DNA of 64,000 nt, taken from NCBI GenBank assembly GCA_046269235.1, contig JBJZOS010000002.1, positions 310,001 to 374,000 of the forward strand, written 5' to 3'. This DNA comes from Soonwooa sp032078105 (GTDB taxonomy: Bacteria > Bacteroidota > Bacteroidia > Flavobacteriales > Weeksellaceae). Below are positions 42,335 through 50,511 of the stretch, piece by piece (position 1 is the first letter of the stretch; the number at the start of each line of letters is the position of its first letter). The position numbers and the translations under genes were made by a program. The notes under the pieces are model-generated. The model was not told the DNA's origin, did no database searches, and was given only the letters and a program-made list of their open reading frames with translations.

Positions 42335-43735
42335 ATGGTACTTAGCCGCATCTGGTCTGCCTTTATCATTATTGCGATAGTGGTTGCAGGAATCAAATAC
42401 ATTTCGTCCGATAATTATAAAGAGATTTTTAACGACATGGTTGTTGGGAAAGGGGGCGACACGATAAAAATTTCGAAGCAACCGATAACTGCATTTTCTC
42501 CAGAAGTGCAAACTAATCTTCAGAAATATCCCGACTTCGAGGCTTCACATATTCATTACAAAAAAGATTCGCTTAATAATGTAAGCGTTTATCGTATACA
42601 ATCAACGGACGGCGTTATTGGGACCAGCGAAACTGCGGTTAATATCTGCTTAAAGTTAATTGGGATTATGGCACTTTTCATGGGTTTTATGAGTATTGCG
42701 GAACGTGCCGGAGGTATCAATTTGTTGAGTCGTTTAATACAACCTTTCTTTTCAAAGCTCTTTCCAGAAGTTCCAAAAAATCACCCGTCATTTGGACACA
42801 TGATGCTGAATTTCAGTGCCAATCTGTTAGGATTGGATAACGCAGCAACGCCTTTCGGACTCAAAGCAATGGAAAGTTTACAGTCCTTAAACCCAGACAA
42901 AGATCGAGCGAGTAATGCGCAAATTATGTTTTTGTGTTTGCATGCCAGTGGCTTGACGTTGATCCCGGTTTCCATTATCGCTATACGATCATCGATGGGC
43001 TCAGAGACGCCGACAGATATATTTTTACCATGTATGATTGCTACTTTTTTCGCAACGATGGCAGCCATGATTATTGTTTCTATTAAACAGAAAATCAATC
43101 TTTTCCAACCTGTAGTCTTGGCTTATGTTGGTGGAATTTCAGCAATTATTGCGTTGTTGGTTGTCTATCTTGTACAGCTTAGCAAAGATGAATTGGATGT
43201 CTTTTCTAAAGTTTTAAGTAATGGACTTATCTTATTGATTTTCTTTGCGATAGTTCTTGGTGCGATGTATAAGAAGATTAACATTTTTGATGCATTTATT
43301 GACGGCGCGAGGGAAGGTTTTACTACATGTGTTAAGATTATTCCGTATTTAGTTGGGATGTTAATTGCGATTTCGTTGTTAAGAACGAGCGGTGTTTTTG
43401 AAGTGATTATCGACGGTATGAAATGGCTAGCACAATCGGCTCACATGGACACAAGATTCGTCGATGGTTTGCCAACAGCTTTAATAAAACCGCTTTCTGG
43501 CTCTGGTGCTCGCGGTATGATGGTGGACACGATGACGACCTTTGGAGCAGATAGTTTTGCTGGGCGTTTATCAGCTATTTTACAAGGAAGTTCGGATACA
43601 ACCTTTTATGTAATTGCCGTTTATTTTGGTTCTGTTGCTGTAAAAAATACACGTTATACGGTTGGAGCGATGTTGTTGGCAGATTTGGTTGGTGTTATTA
43701 CAGCGATTACGTTGGCGTATCTATTTTTTGGTTAA
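42335..43735 (+). CDS. Fused SpmA-SpmB-type nucleoside-recognition membrane protein
   Basis: A 466-residue inner-membrane protein with two Gate/nucleoside-recognition domains. The first half (SpmA-like, about 100-250) has MLNFSANLLGLDNAATPFGL, and the second (SpmB-like, about 300-466) has GAREGFTTCVKIIPYLVGML and KPLSGSGARGMM, typical of spore maturation proteins A and B. In Bacillus these are separate genes needed for spore core dehydration; this organism cannot form spores, so another transport role is implied. It is followed after 3 bp by a small gene. Confidence 0.88.
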   Translation: MVLSRIWSAFIIIAIVVAGIKYISSDNYKEIFNDMVVGKGGDTIKISKQPITAFSPEVQTNLQKYPDFEASHIHYKKDSLNNVSVYRIQSTDGVIGTSETAVNICLKLIGIMALFMGFMSIAERAGGINLLSRLIQPFFSKLFPEVPKNHPSFGHMMLNFSANLLGLDNAATPFGLKAMESLQSLNPDKDRASNAQIMFLCLHASGLTLIPVSIIAIRSSMGSETPTDIFLPCMIATFFATMAAMIIVSIKQKINLFQPVVLAYVGGISAIIALLVVYLVQLSKDELDVFSKVLSNGLILLIFFAIVLGAMYKKINIFDAFIDGAREGFTTCVKIIPYLVGMLIAISLLRTSGVFEVIIDGMKWLAQSAHMDTRFVDGLPTALIKPLSGSGARGMMVDTMTTFGADSFAGRLSAILQGSSDTTFYVIAVYFGSVAVKNTRYTVGAMLLADLVGVITAITLAYLFFG

Positions 43736-43738
43736 AAT

Positions 43739-44101
43739 ATGATTCAAGATAAAGATTTTACACTGCGTTTGATTCGACAATTGACGCAGGCTTTAGAAAA
43801 AATTTTGTTAGGAAAACCTGACGAAAGTTTAATGCAAAAAGACTTGGATTTCGACTCGTTGATGAAAGATATTTTTAAATTTGATTTTAAAACTTTATCA
43901 GCTATGTCTACTTCTGAGATTGTTGATTTGGTTAACGAACGTCAAGATCGCGATCATGTTGATTATTATGAAATGTTGGGGAATGTTTTTCAGTTTTATT
44001 TTAATCAAACCCACAATCTTGACTTTGCCGAAAAAAGCAAAAGTTTTCTACGAACTTTATTTGCAAAAAAGTGGCATTTTCGCATTGCCAATTATCAATA
44101 G
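43739..44101 (+). CDS. Hypothetical protein with an apparent C-terminal frameshift
   Basis: A helical cytoplasmic protein (DFTLRLIRQLTQALEKILLG near the start). The last 24 codons of the open frame look foreign, while the +1 frame continues the family-like ending (KAKVFYELYLQKSGIFALPI then INRIPVLKSSLDN-stop at 44135). Shortening the A6 run at 44031-44036 by one base joins the two. So the product is probably about 131 residues and the A run carries an extra base or an error. It is the last gene after SpmAB and convergent with comM. Confidence 0.6.
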   Translation: MIQDKDFTLRLIRQLTQALEKILLGKPDESLMQKDLDFDSLMKDIFKFDFKTLSAMSTSEIVDLVNERQDRDHVDYYEMLGNVFQFYFNQTHNLDFAEKSKSFLRTLFAKKWHFRIANYQ

Positions 44102-44131
44102 AATTCCTGTATTAAAAAGTAGTTTGGATAA

Positions 44132-45664
44132 CTAAGCATTCCAAAACTCGCGGTCGAGACTTCTGTATTGTATTGCTTCAGAAATGTGATGGCTTTGGAT
44201 ATTTTCGCAGGCCTCAAGGTCAGCAATCGTTCTAGACACTTTTAAGATTCTATCAAAAGCTCTTGCTGAAAGATTAAGTTTTGCCATCGCAAGTTTGATG
44301 AGGTTTTGAGAAGTTTCGTCCAACTGACAATGTTTTTCAATAAGTTTTGGTGGCATCTGCGCATTGTAATTAATGTTTTCGGATTCAAATCTTTTGGATT
44401 GAATTTCCCTTGCGTTCATCACTCGTAATCTAATGTTTTCACTAAGTTCGCCTTTTCGCTTGTCCGACAGTTGCTCAAATTCCACTTTAGGAATTTCTAC
44501 ATGAATGTCGATTCGATCTAATAAAGGACCCGAAAGTTTGTTCATATAACGCTGCATCTCGGCCACCGACGACGTGTTGTTGGGATCATCTGGGAAATAA
44601 CCGGACGGACTAGGATTCATGCTTGCTACCAACATAAAACTTGCAGGATAATTAACCGTAAATCGCGCTCTCGAAATAGTAACTTCGCGGTCTTCCAAAG
44701 GCTGTCGCATCACTTCGAGAACACTTCGTTTGAATTCTGGCATTTCGTCCAAAAACAAAACACCATTGTGTGCTAAAGATATCTCGCCAGGTTGTGGGTT
44801 GGTGCCGCCTCCAACCAAGGCGACGTCGGAGATGGTGTGATGCGGCGAACGAAAAGGGCGAATGGTCATTAGCGAAGTTTCCGCGCCCATTTTTCCTGCC
44901 ACCGAATGGATTTTAGTTGTTTCTAAGGCTTCTCGTAAAGTTAAAGGCGGAAGAATACTCGGAACACGTTTAGCAAGCATGGTTTTGCCACTTCCAGGAG
45001 GACCAATTAGGATAATGTTATGGCCGCCAGCGGCGGCAACTTCGATGGCGCGTTTTGCCATTTCTTGTCCTTTAACTTCAGAAAAATCAAAAGGAAAATT
45101 TGTTACTTTTTCATTAAACAGTTTTCGGGTATCGACAATTGTTGGTTCAATTGTTTTTTCATTATTAAAAAAATCGATGACGTCTTTTATATTTTCTACA
45201 CCAAGAACATCTAGATTGTCGACAATTGCTGCTTCTTGTGTATTCTGGATAGGAAGAATGATACCTTTAAAACCTTCCTCACGGGCTTTGATAGCAATTG
45301 GAAGAACACCTCGTAACGCTTGTAGACCGCCATCCAAAGATAATTCGCCCATGATAATATAGTTGCTGACATTTTCCCCATTTATCATCCCAGAGGCTGC
45401 AAGAATCCCAATTGCGATACTTAAATCGTAAGCGGAGCCTTCTTTTCTAAGATCGGCAGGCGCCATGTTAATGGTGATTTTCTTACCTGGAAGCTTGTAG
45501 CCAACATTTTTTAACGCCGCCGAAATTCGGTAACTACTCTCCTTAATAGCATTGTCAGGAAGGCCAACAAGATGATAGCCGACGCCTTGGTCAACATTAA
45601 CTTCGATGGTAATTGTGATGGCAGAAACGCCATGAATGGTACTTCCATAAATTTTAGTCAACAT
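44132..45664 (-). CDS. comM: YifB/ComM family Mg-chelatase-like AAA ATPase
   Basis: A 510-residue AAA+ protein. ComM promotes branch migration during natural transformation in some bacteria. The N-terminal ChlI-like domain (NVDQGVGYHLVGLPDNAIKE) is followed by Walker A LIGPPGSGKTMLAKR, a Mg-chelatase segment SPHHTISDVALVGGG, Walker B HNGVLFLDEMPEF and the C-terminal helical bundle (LNLSARAFDRILKVSRTIAD). The start at 45664 fits family alignments better than the ATG two codons earlier. A -7 box (CAAACTTA on the plus strand, 45704-45711) lies upstream. Confidence 0.93.
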   Translation of the reverse strand: MLTKIYGSTIHGVSAITITIEVNVDQGVGYHLVGLPDNAIKESSYRISAALKNVGYKLPGKKITINMAPADLRKEGSAYDLSIAIGILAASGMINGENVSNYIIMGELSLDGGLQALRGVLPIAIKAREEGFKGIILPIQNTQEAAIVDNLDVLGVENIKDVIDFFNNEKTIEPTIVDTRKLFNEKVTNFPFDFSEVKGQEMAKRAIEVAAAGGHNIILIGPPGSGKTMLAKRVPSILPPLTLREALETTKIHSVAGKMGAETSLMTIRPFRSPHHTISDVALVGGGTNPQPGEISLAHNGVLFLDEMPEFKRSVLEVMRQPLEDREVTISRARFTVNYPASFMLVASMNPSPSGYFPDDPNNTSSVAEMQRYMNKLSGPLLDRIDIHVEIPKVEFEQLSDKRKGELSENIRLRVMNAREIQSKRFESENINYNAQMPPKLIEKHCQLDETSQNLIKLAMAKLNLSARAFDRILKVSRTIADLEACENIQSHHISEAIQYRSLDREFWNA

Positions 45665-45717
45665 GTGCATTTGTTTTTATTAAAGTTAATAATTTATTTA
45701 ATTCAAACTTAAATTCA

Positions 45718-45749
45718 TAAAAAAATGCTTTAGAATTTCTAAAGCATTT
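45718..45749 (-). terminator. manC terminator
   Basis: AAATGCTTTAGA (45723-45734), 3-base loop, TCTAAAGCATTT (45738-45749); followed on the minus strand by a T run. A perfect 12 bp stem. Confidence 0.8.
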
Positions 45750-45771
45750 GATTATTTGTTTCGTTGTATTT

Positions 45772-46848
45772 TTACATGAAGCGTTCGCCTTTCTTTAAAT
45801 TTTTTAGGTCAAGGACATAATCTTTAATTAATTGATCGTGGTCTCTAGGACAAATTAATAGGGCTTTATCGGTGTCAACAACAATGTAATTTTTGAGACC
45901 ATCAATCACCACGGCTTTGTTTTGATTTTTAACACGAATCACATTTCCTTTTGTGTTATAGGTTAAGACATTTTTGGAATTAATGGCATTGCTTTCATCA
46001 TTTTTTTGAGCATTAGTATAGACCGAAGTCCATGTTCCAAGGTCGCTCCAACCAAGATTAGATGGGATGACATAGACGTTATTAGCTTTCTCCAGAATCC
46101 CGTTGTCAATTGAGATTTTATTGATTTTAGGATAGATTAAGGCGATGCAATCTTTTTCATTTTTTGCATTGTAGTCGCAACTGTCAAAAAGATGATTCAT
46201 CTCGGGAAGATACTTCTCAAACGAAGAAATGATGGTTTTTGCGCTCCAAATAAATATCCCAGCATTCCAAAGAAAATCACCAGATTCTAAAAATGTTTTA
46301 GCGATTTCTAAATTTGGTTTTTCTGTGAAAGTTTTAACTTTGGCAATTTCTTCTTTATCCTTTTTAATAAATTGAATATAACCATAGCCTGTATCGGGTC
46401 TGGTTGGGGTGATGCCTAATGTTACAAGATAATCTTTATCTTCAATAACACTAAAAGCATATTCTAACTTCTTTAAAAAAGTCGTTTCGTTCAAGATAAG
46501 ATGATCGGCTGGGAGAACGACCATTTTGGCTTTTGGATTAACCGCCTCGATTTTTTTTGCCATATAAATATTGCAGGCCGCAGTATTTTTCATAACGGGT
46601 TCTCCTACAATATTCTCTTTAGGGATTTCGGGAAGCTGCTGAAAAACAAGATCTGTATATTCCGCATTGGTAATGACAAATATGTTTTCGTTTGGAATAA
46701 TTTGGCTGATACGATCGTATGTTTGTTGTACCATAGTTCTGCCAACGCCTAAGATGTCTTGAAATTGTTTCGGAAATTTTTTTGTGCTCATTGGCCAAAA
46801 ACGACTTCCGATGCCGCCTGCCATAATAACACAATAATGATTGTTCAT
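45772..46848 (-). CDS. manC: Mannose-1-phosphate guanylyltransferase
   Basis: Makes GDP-mannose for glycans from mannose 1-phosphate and GTP. The 358-residue protein has the nucleotidyltransferase motif VIMAGGIGSRFWPMSTKKFPKQF, the sugar-phosphate-binding region VVLPADHLI, TRPDTGYGYIQ, FTEKPN and the family signature FLWNAGIFIWSA. The isomerase domain of bifunctional enzymes is absent. It lies 3 bp after the SprT-like gene, in one operon with it. Confidence 0.95.
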   Translation of the reverse strand: MNNHYCVIMAGGIGSRFWPMSTKKFPKQFQDILGVGRTMVQQTYDRISQIIPNENIFVITNAEYTDLVFQQLPEIPKENIVGEPVMKNTAACNIYMAKKIEAVNPKAKMVVLPADHLILNETTFLKKLEYAFSVIEDKDYLVTLGITPTRPDTGYGYIQFIKKDKEEIAKVKTFTEKPNLEIAKTFLESGDFLWNAGIFIWSAKTIISSFEKYLPEMNHLFDSCDYNAKNEKDCIALIYPKINKISIDNGILEKANNVYVIPSNLGWSDLGTWTSVYTNAQKNDESNAINSKNVLTYNTKGNVIRVKNQNKAVVIDGLKNYIVVDTDKALLICPRDHDQLIKDYVLDLKNLKKGERFM

Positions 46849-46851
46849 ACT

Positions 46852-47439
46852 TTACACTTTTTGAACTTTTGCTAATGGTTTAAACAAGTATTTTTTAGCA
46901 GTTGTGGAATTAATACAAAGATATAGCTTTTTTCTTTTCTGCTCGACTTTGTATGCGTCTTCTCCATACATAAAACGATCACCAATTTGTAAAGATTCCA
47001 CAAAAACTTCATCATCTTTTAATTGATCAAAATGAAAATATCTCACCAAATCGGAACTGGACATAAAGTTAGCTTTTGGACTTTTTGAAAACTTTTTTAA
47101 GATTAATTGTAAATCTTGCGGATAGATTTCCAAACTATCCAAAATCATTTGCGCAAAAGTTGTTTTCCACTCGTTACCGTGGGCCGAAATTCGGCGCCCA
47201 AATTTTTCAAAAGCGATAAGATGTGCTAACTCATGTGTTAACACAAAGAAAAACAAATCAGGCTCTAGCGTCGAATTAATTGTAATTTGGTGCGAGTTAT
47301 CAGGCATTTTTCGATAATCACCAAGTTTAGAATTCCGATTGCGTGTAATTTTAATATGTATCGGATAATCCGCAAACCAGATTTTTAAAAAAGATAAAGC
47401 ATTTTCGGGGAGATAAGATTTTAAAGTTTCAATCGACAT
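46852..47439 (-). CDS. SprT-like zinc metalloprotein
   Basis: A 195-residue cytoplasmic protein with the HExxH-type motif in FVLTHELAHLIAFEKFGRRI then AHGNEWK, which places the third ligand His and gives the SprT-like fold. SprT-like proteases in eukaryotes remove DNA-protein crosslinks; the bacterial role is unclear. No C-terminal zinc ribbon with cysteines is seen. I start at MSIETLK (47439), where conservation begins. It forms an operon with manC. Confidence 0.85.
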   Translation of the reverse strand: MSIETLKSYLPENALSFLKIWFADYPIHIKITRNRNSKLGDYRKMPDNSHQITINSTLEPDLFFFVLTHELAHLIAFEKFGRRISAHGNEWKTTFAQMILDSLEIYPQDLQLILKKFSKSPKANFMSSSDLVRYFHFDQLKDDEVFVESLQIGDRFMYGEDAYKVEQKRKKLYLCINSTTAKKYLFKPLAKVQKV

Positions 47440-47527
47440 AGGTAGATCCAACGGACATTTATCATTATAAAAGTAGACAGTAAAGATAAAAAGAATTTGT
47501 AATTTTAAAAATTAAACTAAACACCAA

Positions 47528-49216
47528 TTGTCAGAGAGATTTTTACTTTTTTCACTTTTAATATTTGTTCTAAATTCTTGTAATAAAAGCATTTATGACC
47601 CTCCAAAACAACGACCAGATAATCATTTCTACAAAAAGGCTTGGAAGGTTTTTGATGAAGGGAAGAAGGATAGCACGTTTTATTATCTTAATGCGGCAAA
47701 AGACTTGTCCATACGTGAGAAAGACAGTTTTGGCGCGGCAAAGAGCCTTGTCAACATGGCGATTATCCAAGAAGAAGCGAGCGATAACTATGGAAGTCTA
47801 GAGACAAGTTTGGCAGCTCTCGAGTTTTTGAAAGATAGAGACACGACGCATCATGCTTTTCTGGCAAGCAATTATAACAATCTTGGCGTTGTGTCTAATA
47901 ACTTAAAAGATTATGATAATGCGATTAAGTTTTATAAAAAAGCAATTCTATATTCGAGTGACGCTGACGAAATTTTAATGCTTAATAATAATTTGGCGAA
48001 CACTTATTTTAATCAAAAAAAATACGATGACGCCTCAAGCATTTTTGAAAAGTTATTAGAAGAGAATAAAATTGAAGACGAAATCTATGCTCGAATTCTT
48101 ATGAATTCTGCAAGAGCAAAGTATTCTTCAAATGTCGATTTTAAACCTAGAAAATATTTTGATAAAGCGTTAAAAATATGTGAGCAAGAGAAAGACGATT
48201 GGGGATTAGATGCTGGTTACGCTTATCTGTCAGATTATTATTTGGGGAAGAATAAAGACTCAGCGTTTTATTTTTCGAAGCTAATGTATCATAAAGCAAA
48301 AGTCTTGAAGTCGCCGCAAGATCGGATGGAAGCCTTGCAAAAAATGATTAAAGTTGGAAGTCCTTCTGACGCAAAATCCTACTTCGACGAGTTTCACAAG
48401 ATTGATGATAGTCTGCATGTTGTTAATACGCTTGCTAAAAATCAGTTCGCTTTAATTCGTTATGAAAGTGAAAAAAGTAAGCTTGAAAACGAACAACTTA
48501 AAATTGAAAATCTACGTAGAAAATATCAGATCCGACAACAGCAATATGTTGTAGTTGCTTTTATCATTACATCTTTGGCGATGCTAGGCTTGTTTTATTA
48601 TCGATTTAAAAAACGAAAGTTAAAGCTAAAATTAGAAGCTGAAAATCTTGTGAAAACAAGCAAACTTATCACTTCCAAAAAAGTACACGACGTTGTGGCC
48701 AACGGACTTTATCGTGTTATGACAGAGATCGAAAACAAGGAAGATATCGATCGCAACAGTATTTTGTACAAGTTGGAAGAGATGTACGAAAAGTCGCGAG
48801 ATCTCTCTTACGACGAAGAAGTTGTAGATGATAAAAGCTTTGGTCAAAAGTTATCAGAAATGATTCGATCGTTTGATAATGAGACTATTCAGATTTTTAT
48901 TGTCGGAAATTCGGATGAAATTTGGACTAAATTTAATAAAGATTTTCAAAGTCAGATATTTTTAGTACTTCAAGAGTTATTGGTCAATATGCGCAAACAC
49001 AGTCGTGCGAGTCGTGTCGTTTTAAAATTTGAAAATCGAAACCAACAAAGTCTTATATCGTACAAAGACAATGGTGTTGGCATGCAAAATAGTCAACACA
49101 AAAACGGACTTAAAAATACGGTTAACCGTATTTTTGTAATGCAGGGAAAAATTATTTTTGAAAACTCAAATGATGACGGACTAAAAATTAATATCGAAAT
49201 TCCACATCAAGCCTAA
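47528..49216 (+). CDS. TPR sensor histidine kinase, lipoprotein-type N-terminus
   Basis: A 562-residue kinase. An N-terminal signal with lipobox LNSC (Cys18) is followed by a TPR sensor region (about 35-290: NYNNLGVVSNNLKDYDNAIK, then LNNNLANTYFNQKKYDDAS), a coiled coil, one membrane helix (VVVAFIITSLAMLGLFYY, about 338-357) and a cytoplasmic kinase core with a KVHDVVANGL phosphoacceptor-type motif, N-box QELLVNMRKHS and G-box DNGVGM. No ATG is available; the start is TTG (47528). The response regulator gene starts directly after its stop. A 24 bp palindrome lies inside this gene. Confidence 0.9.
   Translation: MSERFLLFSLLIFVLNSCNKSIYDPPKQRPDNHFYKKAWKVFDEGKKDSTFYYLNAAKDLSIREKDSFGAAKSLVNMAIIQEEASDNYGSLETSLAALEFLKDRDTTHHAFLASNYNNLGVVSNNLKDYDNAIKFYKKAILYSSDADEILMLNNNLANTYFNQKKYDDASSIFEKLLEENKIEDEIYARILMNSARAKYSSNVDFKPRKYFDKALKICEQEKDDWGLDAGYAYLSDYYLGKNKDSAFYFSKLMYHKAKVLKSPQDRMEALQKMIKVGSPSDAKSYFDEFHKIDDSLHVVNTLAKNQFALIRYESEKSKLENEQLKIENLRRKYQIRQQQYVVVAFIITSLAMLGLFYYRFKKRKLKLKLEAENLVKTSKLITSKKVHDVVANGLYRVMTEIENKEDIDRNSILYKLEEMYEKSRDLSYDEEVVDDKSFGQKLSEMIRSFDNETIQIFIVGNSDEIWTKFNKDFQSQIFLVLQELLVNMRKHSRASRVVLKFENRNQQSLISYKDNGVGMQNSQHKNGLKNTVNRIFVMQGKIIFENSNDDGLKINIEIPHQA
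49112..49135. promoter_or_regulatory. 24 bp perfect palindrome inside the kinase gene
   Basis: A perfect inverted repeat centred on GTTAAC, with core TACGGTTAACCGTA and A5/T5 flanks, at codons for NTVNRIF. The same core with one change occurs downstream at 49908-49921. It looks like an operator for a dimeric regulator, although codon constraints mean it could be partly accidental. Confidence 0.5.
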
Positions 49217-49891
49217 ATGCTATACATGCTAAAACGAGTTTTAATAGCTGAAGATTTTGAATCGACCAATTTTTCATTACAAAAAATGTTGGAAGAATTT
49301 GGTATACCTCACATTGATTTTGTGTATTATTGTGATGATGCACTTTCTAAAATTAGAATAGCAATTGAAAAAAGACAAGCTTATGATCTCCTAATAACAG
49401 ACCTTAATTTTGAAGAAGATCATTATATTCAAACTTTAAAAGACGGTGAAGATCTGATAAAAGCTGCGAAAAAAATGCAACCAGAACTTAAGATTTTGGT
49501 TTTTTCAGCTAATGATAAATCTGGCGTTGTGGATCGATTGGTGAAGAATTATAATATCAATGCGTTTGTTAGAAAAGCAAGATCTGACTCAAAAAACCTG
49601 AAGCATGCCTTAGAAGCCATCCAGAATGATGAAAAATTCTTTTCAGAAGATGTGAAAAATTCTGTGCGAAAACTCAATACTTTTGAATTCAGCAATTATG
49701 ATATCCGCTTGATTGATCTTTTAGCAAAAGGAATTAAAGTTAAAGACATCCCAGCCTATTTGGAAGAAAACCAGATAAAACCTTTTGGGTTAAGCAGTGT
49801 TGAGAAAAGAATTAGTCTTTTAAAAGATTCGTTAAATCTTCCGAACAATACGCAATTGGTTGCTTTTTGCAAAGATTTAGGAATTATTTAA
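49217..49891 (+). CDS. Response regulator, NarL-like output
   Basis: A 224-residue regulator. The receiver domain (about 5-125) has the acidic pair AED (11-13), the phosphoacceptor Asp62 in LLITDLNF and the switch residues FSAN and the Lys of FVRKARS. The C-terminal domain (about 155-224) is a helix-turn-helix of NarL type (YDIRLIDLLAKGIKVKDIPA, then GLSSVEKRISLLKDSL). The ATG follows the kinase stop directly (TAA-ATG), so the two are co-translated. It is the best candidate to bind the TACGGTTNACCGTA sites. Confidence 0.9.
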   Translation: MLYMLKRVLIAEDFESTNFSLQKMLEEFGIPHIDFVYYCDDALSKIRIAIEKRQAYDLLITDLNFEEDHYIQTLKDGEDLIKAAKKMQPELKILVFSANDKSGVVDRLVKNYNINAFVRKARSDSKNLKHALEAIQNDEKFFSEDVKNSVRKLNTFEFSNYDIRLIDLLAKGIKVKDIPAYLEENQIKPFGLSSVEKRISLLKDSLNLPNNTQLVAFCKDLGII

Positions 49892-49907
49892 AAATAAACT
49901 CTGCTTT

Positions 49908-49921
49908 TACGGTTTACCGTA
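49908..49921 (+). promoter_or_regulatory. Operator-like inverted repeat TACGGTTTACCGTA
   Basis: Two 6 bp arms TACGGT and ACCGTA around TT, the same core as in the kinase gene. It lies 22 bp upstream of the -7 box at 49944-49951, that is, at the -33 position. A following T6 also allows a weak terminator for the regulator gene. Confidence 0.5.
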
Positions 49922-49943
49922 TTTTTTACCGCCGAAAGTCTAG

Positions 49944-49951
49944 TAGTTTTG
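49944..49951 (+). promoter_or_regulatory. -7 box of the candidate small RNA
   Basis: TAGTTTTG fits TAnnTTTG. There is no TTTG at -33; the TACGGTTTACCGTA repeat lies there instead, as expected for an activator-dependent promoter. Confidence 0.45.
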
Positions 49952-49956
49952 CTTTT

Positions 49957-50063
49957 AAGGAACGGCGTAATTTGTTTCTGACCAAAAACACACTTAAAAT
50001 ACACACACACACTTTACATTTTTTGCGAAGAGGTCTATTTCGAAAGAACTAGACCTCTTTTTT
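49957..50063 (+). ncRNA. Candidate regulated small RNA
   Basis: About 107 nt between a -7 box (49944-49951) and a strong intrinsic terminator (50028-50063), with no ATG in between. The 5' part contains an A/C-rich, unstructured stretch (CACACTTAAAATACACACAC) and the 3' end a perfect 10 bp hairpin with a T run. The nearest plus-strand gene is 2.2 kb further, so promoter and terminator would otherwise have no gene. The operator-like repeat upstream suggests control by the neighbouring two-component system. All of this is inferred from sequence alone. Confidence 0.4.
50028..50063 (+). terminator. Terminator of the candidate small RNA
   Basis: AAGAGGTCTA (50028-50037) and TAGACCTCTT (50050-50059) with a 12-base loop and six T; it lies 5 bp before the end of the convergent GNAT gene. 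Confidence 0.85.
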
Positions 50064-50067
50064 ATTG

Positions 50068-50511
50068 TTAAATGCGATACATTTCTGTGTGGGGAAGATT
50101 GTCTTCTAGGTATTTTTTGTCAGTTGCGATAAAACCAAAATCACTATAAAATTTTATCAAATAATCTTGTGCCGATATCCTGATACTTGATGTTTTGTAA
50201 CGCGTCTCAATGCAGCTAATTGCATAAGCTATTAATGTGCGACCAAGCTTTAGACCGCGATATTCAGGATGTGTTAAGACGCGCCCAATACTGGTCTCGT
50301 CATATTTTATTCCTTTGTCAAAAACGCGACAATAAGCAACAACTTTGCCGTTGATTTCAGCCCAAATGTGCAAAGCATTTTGGTCTGTATCGTCGGTGTC
50401 TAGATAATAAGTCTTTTGTTCGACAATAAAAACCTCTTGTCTAGATTTCAAGATTTCATAGAGCTCATCTCTTGTAATTTCGCCAAATGCTTTAATTTTC
50501 CAAAGTATCAT
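50068..50511 (-). CDS. GNAT N-acetyltransferase, ElaA-like
   Basis: A 147-residue acetyl-CoA-dependent acetyltransferase of the ElaA branch. The acetyl-CoA-binding motif A is RVLTHPEYRGLKLGRTLIAY (R/Q-x-x-G-x-G/A-type), preceded by strand AYCRVF and followed by SIRISAQDYLIKFYSDFGFI. ElaA in E. coli has no proven substrate. Its start overlaps the stop of engB by one base (TAATG), so it is co-translated with engB. Confidence 0.85.
   Translation of the reverse strand: MILWKIKAFGEITRDELYEILKSRQEVFIVEQKTYYLDTDDTDQNALHIWAEINGKVVAYCRVFDKGIKYDETSIGRVLTHPEYRGLKLGRTLIAYAISCIETRYKTSSIRISAQDYLIKFYSDFGFIATDKKYLEDNLPHTEMYRI

Noticed and set aside
44028..44037. Programmed -1 frameshift at the A6 run of the gene after SpmAB
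   Set aside because: The protein-like downstream frame is +1, not -1, and no stimulatory structure is obvious; one extra A explains it better.
49998..50012. ACACAC microsatellite as a phase-variable repeat
   Set aside because: Only about five dinucleotide units and not in a coding or promoter core position.
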